NCBI GenBank assembly: GCA_951394405.1
Contig: OX596341.1
Coordinates: 1,364,001-1,428,000, forward strand
Source of the DNA: Coprinellus micaceus
Taxonomy: Eukaryota > Basidiomycota > Agaricomycetes > Agaricales > Psathyrellaceae
Length of the DNA: 64,000 nt
Direction: 5' to 3'
A program made the position numbers and the translations under genes. The notes beneath the pieces were generated by a model that ran no database searches, was not told where the DNA came from, and saw only the letters and a program-made list of their open reading frames with translations. Positions 11,267 through 21,314 of this stretch are shown one piece after another (within the stretch, counting starts at the first letter, position 1; each line of letters starts with the position of its first letter).

Positions 11267-11761
11267 ATGAAATTCACGACCATCTTGACCATCGCTGCCT
11301 TCGCGTTGGGAGTATCTGCCCGACCGCGCCCCCAAGATGAGGGTACCACTGGAGGGGATACACCTACCATGTGAGTTCACTGCTTTAACGCCTACGGCGA
11401 GACTTATATTTATATGGCTCTTTTGTCCAATAGTGACCCCACCGATACTACCATTATCGATCCAACGGAGACTATCGTCGACCCGACTGAGCCCACGGAT
11501 TCTTTCACCATCCAAACCAGCACAGACATCGCGACTACGACCACTGACCTGACCGAGACCCTCACAACTACCTCGACCACGTCAACGTCGACCACTCCCA
11601 CCACCACCAGGACCAGTACTTCGAGCACGCGGACCACGCAATCCCTCGCGCCGTCATCGACGGTATCTGCCCCTCCCCAGAACGCCGCACTTCGGTTCGG
11701 TGCTGCGCCTCAAGGCGTCCTCGCGGCTGTGGCTGCGGCAGCCCTTGCTGCATGGATGTGA
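11267..11761 (+). CDS. Small secreted Thr-rich, probably GPI-anchored protein
   Basis: Two exons, 11267-11370 and 11434-11761, joined across a GTGAGT...TAG intron in phase. A signal peptide (MKFTTILTIAAFALGVSA) is followed by a short charged segment. Next come acidic DPTDTT/DPTETI/DPTEPT repeats, a long Thr/Ser run (TTSTTSTSTTPTTTRTSTSS), and a C-terminal hydrophobic tail (APQGVLAAVAAAALAAWM) typical of GPI attachment. It is probably a heavily O-glycosylated wall protein of about 143 residues. It shares architecture, promoter layout and an early intron with the gene at 9654, but repeat sequences differ, so close paralogy is uncertain. Confidence 0.7.
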
Positions 11762-12118
11762 TTTCACGCTCTGAAGGACTTTTAACGGACATTGCTTCAT
11801 TTTGGACCTCATTTAATCACGAACTATGGTACTATACCTTGACGCTTAGAATCACGATATTCATGACCCTTGAACATTCGAGCCGAAAGAGTGTCGCAAC
11901 TCCCAGAGCGTACTTAACGGGCCCCAGATGATTCGGTGCAACTTGAAAGCAGCAAGCCTCAAAGTTGAAGATAGGGGCTCGTCCAGAGCTCTCGTGACCT
12001 GTCGGAGTTTCAAGTGCCCAAAGCCGGGCACGTGAGCAAATCATTAATTGGGGGTCGCGTCACGGTTTCGCGACAAGTTATTGGTTCTTTCCCCCCTTTC
12101 TCCGCCTCCGCTTGGACC
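11762..12118. other. Intergenic and promoter of the SNF2 gene
   Basis: About 360 bases with no supported gene. The last 60 bases are a CT-rich leader (TTTCCCCCCTTTCTCCGCC) just before the SNF2 gene ATG. Confidence 0.5.
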
Positions 12119-15100
12119 ATGGGGCTCTTAGACGACTTTGACAAGGCCTTCAATGTCGCTGAAGAGAAGCAAGACGAGAAACCGCAACCAGGGAGCTCGA
12201 AACCGAACCCTTTCGCCCTCGCCCTTCAAGCCGCACGCGCTCGCCAGGAAGAACTCGCAGAAGCCGAAGGTGGGTCAAGGTTTTGTTGCTTCCAAGTATA
12301 GGCCGAGTAACTGTGGCCCCTGTAGATGATGGTAGTGACGATGGACACAGCCTTGGGGTCCCACTCCCGACGAATCCCATACCAAGCCGTGCCGCTGGAG
12401 ATTTCCATCTTCATTACGACACTGAAACTCCATTGCGGTCGATAGATGTTGGAGGACCTGACCAGGAACAGAGGTGAGTACTATGTAGGTCTCTTGCGGG
12501 CGCCATCCCTCAACACCCTCAGAATTGCCGACTTTGTGTCAAAGGAAATCGACAACAACAGCCAGGGTTTGGATGTGGCGAATGCGAGAAAGTTTCTGGG
12601 GCTGAAAGAGTGAGCGAGCCACCTTCGGTCGTGCACGCCATATTGACCTTTCTTGAAGCAAAAAAGCGATTCTCCCTGGGACTGAGTTTCGTCTTCTCGA
12701 TCACCAAGCCATAGGTGTTGCCTGGTGGGGGCCGCATTCTGACCTGCTCGGGCGACGCTTACGATGTACCTCAGGATGGTGAAAATGGAGACAGAGAGAA
12801 GGGAGAAAGGCGGTATCCTGGCGTAAGTCCTATGCCGGTGTTCACTGCTTCAAAGGCTCACGCATACACACAGGGACGATATGGGACTTGGTAACTCTTC
12901 TATGCCTCCCGCTAGCTCAAAGGTCGTTGATCCTTGTGCCGACAGGAAAAACCGTCCAGATGATCGCGCTAATGTCGAGGAATCAGCCCACAGATGAGGA
13001 CGACGAGAAGACTACTCTAGTAGTCGTCCCTGCAGCGCTCATGCAACAGGTACGCATTCGCTCGAACTCTGGTGGCCGACCCCCGTCTTGACCCTTTGCA
13101 GTGGAAGGACGAGGTCGAGACGAAAACCAATGGTCTCTTTGATGTGCATATTCACCACGGAAAGGACAAGCTCAAGGTGCGTCATTTGGTCCTGTGGCAG
13201 GCGTCGAAGCTAAAGTGCTGCATAGAAAGCCTCCCAAGTCAAGAGAAAGGATGTGGTAGTCACGTCCTACCAAACCCTTTGCATGGACTTCAGCACTCCC
13301 AACGACCTCGAAGTGGACGAGGAACCTGAATGGTTGGCAAAGCATGGGTGGGCCTTCCCCTCTGCTCTCTTGGCAGGCTCGCGCTTACATCGCATAAAGC
13401 GGACCCCTCGCTCGAACAAAGTTCTACCGCGTGATAGCTGATGAAGCGCAATTCATTCGAAACCGGTCGACACGGTCAAGCGTTTCCATGGCCTATGTTA
13501 GGGCCAAGTACAGATGGATGCTAACCGGAACCCCTGTCACGAATACCTTGGCAGACCTATACGGGTTGTTGCGTTTCGGGAGATTCCCGCCGTGGAACGA
13601 TTGGCCATCCTTCAATGAGCACATCGTAGGTTCTGAGCCCGACTCTTGAACGCGGACAACTAAACTGTACCCCAGGCGAAAGTGCAATTTGAAGACGCTC
13701 CTCTCGCCGGCCAGCGCGCGCAAGTGATATTGAAACCCTTACTCCTTCGTCGAACCAAGAACTCCACGCTTGAAGGAGAGCCCATCCTCAAACTACCTAC
13801 GAAGGATATCGAGCTGGTCAGACTTAAGTTCTCCCCAGAAGAACGGGACGTGAGCTGGATTCAACGTTCGGCGCCCGTGAGCCCTACCTGACGGTACACC
13901 TAGATCTATGATTCGTTTGAGAGCCGGGCGAAGATCAAGCTGAACAAGTTCATTCGTGAGCGAACCCTAGTGAAGCAGTACGTCGCCTCTTTCTCCATCA
14001 CGCCATGCACTTATAAACACTCTGCGTCCGACTTCAGCCACCATTTCGTCTTGGTACATTGTACTCTTCACCAAGCCGCAATAAAACCTGACAGAGTCGC
14101 CCCTAGGTTATGATCCTGCGTCTTCGGCAGCTCTGCTGCCATCCCAACCTCATCCTCGTAAGCATCAGCCTCTTCCCTCCACGCCACCCTTCATTCATCT
14201 CTGACCCACTTCATTTTGCCGTAGGGCGAAGATGGAAACTACGAGGACGTGACAGCGACCTCTGGAGACGATCTCGTCAAAGAGGTTGGTCGCGCGCGTA
14301 GGGTGATGGGTATTGCCTGGGTCCAGAAGATGAAGCAAGAGTTCCTTATGCGCGCTGCGGCGACTGAGATCCTTGACTTCCAGGATGAAGAAGAGGATGA
14401 TGACGCCTCTGCTCCGTGTTGCCCTGAATGCGGTGAAGGTACGAAGTTCTTTTGGGTCGTTCCCTCGTGGGTAAGGTAGCTTATTGTGCTCCTATAGCGT
14501 ACAGTGATAATGCCCAACTTCTGATGTGTGGACATCAAGCGTGCTCAGGTATGTTTTTCCCTCTTTACTCTGTGCCTGCTCTAACTCTGTTCGTCAGAGT
14601 GCATACAGAACATTCGGAACGCTCCCATTGCTCACAATGGAATCTTGTGCGTGCCCATTCGATCTTGCCGATGACTTTGACCTGATGCTTGCCGCGTAGT
14701 GGTTACGGTTCTGAGAAAGAGAATCTGGCCGCCGAGAAGGCGTTTGAAGAGGCTGAAGCCAAGGGCCACCGTCCATGTGAGTAATGCCGTTTGTCTGGCC
14801 TCTAGCACGCTAAACGGCAATTTAGGCCCCTCCTGTAAGAAGATGATCGACATGGGCCCCGACCACGTTTACAAGACCGCGGCATTCGAGCCCACAGACG
14901 AGGAGCTCTCATCGTATGCACGCAGGATGCGCAAAGAGAAGGCTCAGGCCAGGCGGCGGTCCCAGGCGTTCGACATGGACATCAAGATGCAACCACCGTC
15001 ACCGACTCACTCGATAATTGATCTGAGCGACTCTGACGACGGTCTCCCGGATGTCCTGTCGATGTTCAAGAAGCCCTCTCCTGCGAAAAAGAAAGGGAAG

Positions 15101-16321
15101 AAAAAGTCGACTATTTATTCTGATGATGTGAGTCGTGGTATTCCACGATCTCGATTATCAACTCACTTGTGTGCCCAGGACTCGGCTGATGACTTACCAT
15201 CGACATCGAAATCCGCGAGCAAGAAAAAGGCCGCCAAGCGCAGAGTTAGTGCCGGGAAGCGAAAAGCTGACGAAAGCGACGCCTCCGATGTGGAGGTCGC
15301 CTCGGAAGTTCAGTCGAGGAAGAAGCGGGCCAGGGCTACGCCTGACTCCGACGAAGAGGAGGAAGTAAAGCCCAGGAAGGCCGGGCAGGAGCCTTCAGAT
15401 GCAGTCCTTGCCACCTGGAGGCGGGGAGACGATGATATGGAGCCCAGTACTAAAATGACCGCGCTCGTGGGCTATCTGAAGGAGTGGGACGCCTCAGGTG
15501 ACAAGACTATCTGCTATTCGCAGTGTATGTTCTCCACTTTGTCCCGATCCTTATGCTCGGCTTAGTCGCTAACATTGGCGGCGCCAGGGACCTCGATGTT
15601 GGACCTCCTTGACATTCTGCTAGCCCGAGAAGGAGTCCGGACCTTGCGCTTTGATGGTAAGATGGACCGGTTAGAGAGGGATCGTGCAATCGCGAGTTTT
15701 AAGAGGGCGGGGGGGCCTAAAATCATGCTCATCAGCACGAAAGCTGGAAGCGTTGGGTGAGTAGCTTCGTGCGCCACAGTCCCGCAGCTCTAACATCGCA
15801 ATTCAGGCTCAACCTTGTCTGCGCCAATCGCGTTGTGAAGTAGATTTGTTCCATTTGATCCTGAGTGGTTACTAATTACGCGACTACGTAGCATGGACCT
15901 CTCCTGGAACTATGCTTCCGAGTCACAGGCCTACGACCGGTAAGTACCGTGCTTTGACAACAGGAGCGGAAACTGAACTGCCGCGATGGTAGCGTTCATC
16001 GAATTGGGCAAGAAAAATCCGTCTTTATCAAGCGACTCGTCGTCGAGAACACCATCGAAGAACGTATGCTGAGGCTGCAAGAAGTGAAGACCGGCCTTGC
16101 TGAGGCAGCTTTGGGCGAAGGCGCTGGAGGGAAGCTACACAAGCTCAGCGTCAAGGATATCAAATACGTACGTCTCGAGTTCCAATGACACTCCGTACTT
16201 GACTTTGGCTAGGATACTGACAACTTCATACTAGCTGTTTGGTATGACTACAGCGAAGCCCGCCGGGCGGAATAACGGGCGGGGCTCTGCCCCAGCATCG
16301 GGTCGGGCCAGTCCAGTTTAA
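12119..16321 (+). CDS. SNF2-family ATPase with inserted RING finger (Rad5/Rad16/Uls1 group)
   Basis: This is a DNA-dependent ATPase of the SNF2 class, split by more than a dozen small introns, starting [18 protein letters not shown]. Visible elements in order: a Q-motif-like [19 protein letters not shown]; motif I DDMGLGKTV, interrupted by two introns; motif II DEAQ; motif [11 protein letters not shown]; and LLLRRTK. A RING finger lies between the lobes ([21 protein letters not shown]). An acidic/basic insert includes a SUMO-interacting-like IIDLSDSDD. The helicase C lobe follows ([33 protein letters not shown]). RING insertion plus DEAQ and a SIM-like motif suggest a Uls1/Ris1-like SUMO-targeted ubiquitin ligase and translocase acting on chromatin; Rad16- or Rad5-like roles remain possible. 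All ATPase motifs look intact. Confidence 0.88.
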
Positions 16322-17118
16322 GGATATGTAGAGTTGTCTGGAATCTCTGGACGCTTAGCTACGCTTCCCGCGTTTATCATACCATTCCCCAGTTTGTCAC
16401 CCCGTTTAATGTGGTGATCCCTTCAGAGCTCCGACTGTAGTTGAACGTTGCAATCGCGGGGTAGAGGCGCGTAGGTGGACTTCCATGCCGTAGTTAATGG
16501 TACACAAAAAGGACAAGACATCAGCAGAGGTACCGAGCGACCTCGGCCTGTGACTGTGGCCCCTCTATATCTGGCGAGGCTATTATGTAATAAATTAATC
16601 GGCGCGCAGAGCGCAGCCTCGATATTCCGCTTCGCGGAAGAACGTGTTCTTCACCTCTCAGGTTCAGAGGGGCTGGTTATGAGCCTACCGAGCGACCATG
16701 GAGGTGTACAGGAGTGGTGGGCATCAAAGAATGCGCCAGAAAAAACCACTCTGGCAGACGCCTTGGGTAAGCGCTCTCAGGTTGAGATAAGCGCCCATTT
16801 TTCTACGTGGCACCCTTCAAGTGCGTGAGGGGCTCAATCCAAGCACTGGCCAGTAAAACACAAACTTGCGTGTGTGGGCTCAACACTCTTTCGAGTGTCC
16901 TCAATCTCTACCGCTCAACTGGCCAACTCTGGGGATGCCATGGGGCAGCGCTCGAACGAAGTTTGGACTGCCACCAGATACATTTCTGGCACTGCTCCAG
17001 TAGTAGGAGTGTACATCGTACACCCTGCAGTCTTAAATGCGCATCCAGACACTGGCTTGGATGAAGAGGGCGTAAGCCACGGTAACAATACAGGGCTTGG
17101 AACAAGATTTGCTTCTCT
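16322..17118. other. Intergenic between convergent genes
   Basis: Downstream of both the SNF2 gene and the minus-strand GTPase gene. No independent gene is supported. If the last GTPase intron is not spliced, its frame would extend to 16908. Confidence 0.5.
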
Positions 17119-20100
17119 TCAATTCGGGGACTAGGGGGCGTTGTCATGAATGCACGGTTTCGCTGGTTCGAAACACTCACTTTCGACAATAGGTTCCTAA
17201 AATTTCTCCAAATCCCTGGCTCCGGTCGTTGCAATCCCGGCAGTCTGCCTTGTATTGTGTTGAACTCCTTTCTCAGCAATTGTGCTCTCAGCGCATCCAT
17301 TTCCAGAACCTTGCCGATAACCTTCCAAGCCGATTCATAGTCCCCTTCATACTGACACGACGTTGCTCCTCTGTTCAGCAGCCTCCTCCATGCCATCATC
17401 TCTTTCAAGTCTTTCTCCCGGTCGTCGTACCTCTTCTTGTTGCTCTGAACAAAGCCAAGGTCCCATTTTCCTGTGGTGAGGAAAACATGCTGCAACAAGG
17501 CCGGCGAGTCGAAATACTTCACTGGCCAAGCGTGTTTATCCGCATATACGGTGGCTCGGTCTTCGGCAATATCGTGAAGGAAAATGATTCCCCCGACCAG
17601 ATCATCGTCGTTACAACTGGGGTCGTCCGAAAGGTAGGTGCCAGCTCACAGTTCCAGAGGGAGAAGGTGCTCACTTGTCGTTCAGCCATGCAGCGATCGA
17701 TTTAATAATCTCAGTGTCACTATATTTTGCGTTATTCAGTCCTGGGGTGTCCACGAGCACGACCTTCGAGCGGACGTTGCCAGGGTCCTTCATGTGGGGG
17801 TTATGCACGGTATAGCTCCGGACAGTGAGGTCACTGGTTGACAGGGCATGGCGGACTGACGCCTTGTCGGCTCCTGCAGCGCTGTTTATGAACTGGGAAG
17901 CGTGAAAGTGAGTTGAACTGGAGCAGGCCATATTGAGGGGAAGATAGACTGCGTACATGACTCTTCCCTGCACCCGTTTGTCCCATTAACCTTGTTGACG
18001 CCAACGCGGGGGTAATCGGCTCGTCAGTTAAATTCCCAGGTTTCCGGCTAGGTTTTGTGCCACTCACAATATCAGGATCCCTGAGGTCGGCTTCAGGGCG
18101 TCGCTCCCGAACACTGGGCTTAGAGGAAATTGAGGTTCGGGCACCGTCGTGGGCCCTTTCGCGGAAGGTTTGCCAGGGTGACGTGTCGAGGAGAGGTTAC
18201 GCTGATTTCGCAGGTCTTCAGGGATGGGGTTTCCAGGTTCGACCGGCTTTTTCAGAACTGAAACGTAATGTCCCACCGAAGGCAGGAAGCGGGTTACAAC
18301 ACTCCTTGGATTCGGAGTGATCTGCGAGCTTTCGGCAGGGCGGACGGCACCTTCATCCTGAGGAGGCACTGAGGGTGAGGACGGCTGCTTCGGTGTTGCA
18401 TCGAAGCCTTGGCCATTCTGGGGCGGAGCCTGACTCGAGCCGTGTCGAGAGGCGTCACCTGGGGAATTTCCATCCAGAGGTGTAGGACTAGGAGGGCATA
18501 TCCGAGGAAGTAAAATGGCGACACCTAATATTTTCCTGGATTAAAATATTGAAAAAGGTGAAGGGCGGGTGTCTATGAACGTACCCTTTCGGATGATAAA
18601 AAGATCGGTTTCTGGTACTTCTTCGCCGTCCCCTAGGCTTTGTTGAAGAATCTCCTGTGCCGCTCCGTCAGGCAATTCCGAGCACTCCTTGAGAGTTGAC
18701 ATCCAATCTTCATCGTGACACAATGCAAAGTCCGCGCCGGTCTGTGGAACTGCGTTTTCAGTATAAACCAAAACATCAAGGGGATATTCATTGCCTTATG
18801 AAGCAGCCACCTGTTTAGTAAATCGCATGGGTGGCAAGACTGTGCCAGTGTGTTAGACCTCAAATCGAAGATGGGTAGAAAGCCAGGGAAACCCACGGGA
18901 GGAAGAGAAAGGGTGATGGTATGGCCTTGTGCATTTGTGACCACGGCGCCCCTGTCTATCGCCCTACGCCCGATGCCTGGAGGCTGCGACATTCCTGTAT
19001 GGCCCCTCCCGCTCCCTGAGCCACCAAATCCACTATACCGAGAACCTTGGTCCTGGTGACCGGTACCGCTCGAGTTGTTGCCTCCGCCATTTGAGGGATG
19101 GTAGAAACCTGGACCTGGCTTATTGAAAGTCTGGTCACGGGCAGATGGATGGGCGGTTGGGTCGGGGTCAACGCGAGCGCGGAGTGACGGGGAGATATCT
19201 AGTTTAAATCCACGTAGGAATATAGATTGGTCCTTGACTGGCCTTCCATGTGTGTCCCCACCTCGACGAGCGTCGGCGCTTCCTATGTCAGCCCATGCGT
19301 ACTCCAGGTCGGAAGCAGAATATTGAGCGCTGTTATCGCACAGCAGCTTCACGAGTGTGAGCGTATCATCTGGTGGGAGCATGGGATGTCTGAATGCCGC
19401 AAGGGCCCAATTCTCGCTCCTGATGCAACCGGTGATGATGTATAGCGTCTCGTGAGCTTGAATACGCAGGAGCGAGTTTGTGTGTCGGTAGAGCAACTCG
19501 GCGTGGCTGATAATATGGTCGCGCAGGGTCACATTTTCATCTAGTTCTTCCAGTTCCGCAGCTGAAGTCATGGCAAGAACGGCGCCCACTTGGAAGGGTT
19601 GGAGATATCGAAATTTGAATGAGGAAACCGTTCTGAAAATAGTCGATACAAGGCAGTACATTTGTCAGCCCTGCTGAACGCCAGTGGGACATTCCACTCA
19701 CTTGTCTGCATCGCGGGTTATGCTTGCCCCCATCCCCTGAGCGACAACATCGCCTTCACGCAGCTCATAGGGGTGTATCCGTACACATCGGGGTGGGGTT
19801 TGGTACTGTAGGCCGTCGGAAATAGTGCTACCCGTCTGCTGAATGGATTCTTGGTGATCCCATATATTGAAGATAGCCTTGAAGCCGCCTTCTGGGGTAA
19901 AAATCCCGACGTCACCTGCAATGACCTTCTGTCGACCCAGTATGAATCCCCGAGATTCGGGTTTCCAACATGCCAGACCCCTTCCAGAGCTGAGCATACT
20001 GGCAACATACACTTGGGGTGTCGACAGCCGACTAATTGCAACATTGTCGTACCCTTGAAACTCGCCAAACTGAGTCTATACCACCACATTTGACGATCAG

Positions 20101-20579
20101 TTGAATCAGTCTTATGAGTGGTGGAAATACAGTTTGCGTACCAAGAATACATTGTCGTCGTGAAGTGAGTCCTCTGACGGCCTCCTTGCGGGTTCAGGAG
20201 CCTCGACAATTTGCGTCGACGAGCTCGATAGGACGGGGGAAGTGGGTGCACTACTAGGGGGAGCAGCGAAAAGTCTGCTTCCTGCGAAAGTGCGGAGCAG
20301 TCGAAGAAACGGGCTGAGGACCCAATACCCCAATGAGAGAACTTCTGTGGATTTCGTTGGACATGGATCTGGAAACTGAGGGTTTGCGTCGTTCGAGGGG
20401 TTTCGGGATTGATGACTTTGTATACCTTCTGGGGAAGGCGAGCGGCGGATTATGGTAACTCCCCCAATGTTGTATGTGGTGGCCTGAACTGACTCGACGG
20501 CGAAACGCTCAGCGTTCTCAAACAACCCAAGCTGCTGACGATTGTGCCGGGGTGGTGTCGCAAGAAGACGGGGGTCCAT
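17119..20579 (-). CDS. Multidomain protein with C-terminal AIG1-like P-loop GTPase domain, apparent frame break
   Basis: Starts at the ATG at 20579 (MDPRLLATPPRHN). Exons include 20579-20142, 20075-19702 and 19632 onward. The N-terminal part has an uncharacterised domain with YDNVAISRLSTPQVYVASML, CWKPE and GDVGIFTPEGGFKAIFNIWD, then an all-helical-looking stretch and a Gly/Ser-rich linker. A second ordered segment follows (FALCHDEDWMSTLKECSEL), then a Pro-rich linker. The GTPase domain has G1 LMGQTGAGKSHFINSAAG, G3 VVLVDTPGLNN, VGGIIFLHDI, and TTGKWD as the likely G4. The last exon probably ends at 17119 after a GTGAGT...CCTAG intron. The reading frame slips by one at the CCCC run at 18780-18783, between NRWLLHKAMNIP and LDVLVYTENAVPQ; elsewhere phases join cleanly. 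It could be two genes, but the joined phases favour one. Confidence 0.6.
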
Positions 20580-21314
20580 GGGTCAATGTCGTCAAGTCTC
20601 TTCGATAGAAAGGTGAAGGAAAAGGACGGGAAGCCGAGGTGCGCATGTGGGCCTCGTGTTTGACTCATGCAAAATCGCCAGGTGAATTGGTACCAACTGG
20701 ACCACACAACATCCAAAGTGAGAAATAGAAACTGGGTGCTTGCAATCGCAACCATATTAGCTTGAACCGACTGTTTCTACAGTAAACGGGCAACGAACGG
20801 GGCCCAAGGTCGTGAACGGAAAAAGAAACATAACCAATGAACCATGCAGGGTGCGCGTCGGAGACTATAAGGAGGTTTAAACTCCGAGGGCGGCTAAGGA
20901 CCCGAGGGCCCGACCGTCCATGGACCCTGCATGGACCATCCTATTCCCAGTGCCTTCCTCAGGTTTTCTGAACTCGACGCCAAAGGTGTGGATGAACGAA
21001 TGTATTGTGAAAGAAATGAACGTATAAAAAAGCTATCAAAAACAATGCAAAAAGGTTGACGGGCCATGCGAGAAAGAAACATGTGGAAGAGGGCTGAAGC
21101 CTGGACTGGACGTGCCAAGTACGGAACCCCTCCTCGTCACTCAATGACAGAAAAGGAGGAGCACCACGGCTCGAGGTCAACCCAGAGAGAGAAAGGTAGA
21201 AGGGGCTAGCCCCCGACACAGAACAATTGACTGAGAAGGCAAGCCGTCAAGAAGTGAGTGATTAATCAGAAAAAAAGCATTCGTTCAGAAGAGCTTGAAA
21301 CTTCGAGCTCTCGA
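20580..21314. other. Intergenic
   Basis: Upstream of the minus-strand GTPase-fusion gene and downstream of the minus-strand secreted-protein gene. Short hydrophobic frames exist but have no supporting structure. Confidence 0.5.

Noticed and set aside
17229..17705. Plus-strand frame inside the GTPase gene
   Set aside because: Antisense to the GTPase C-terminal exons, which show clear minus-strand motifs.
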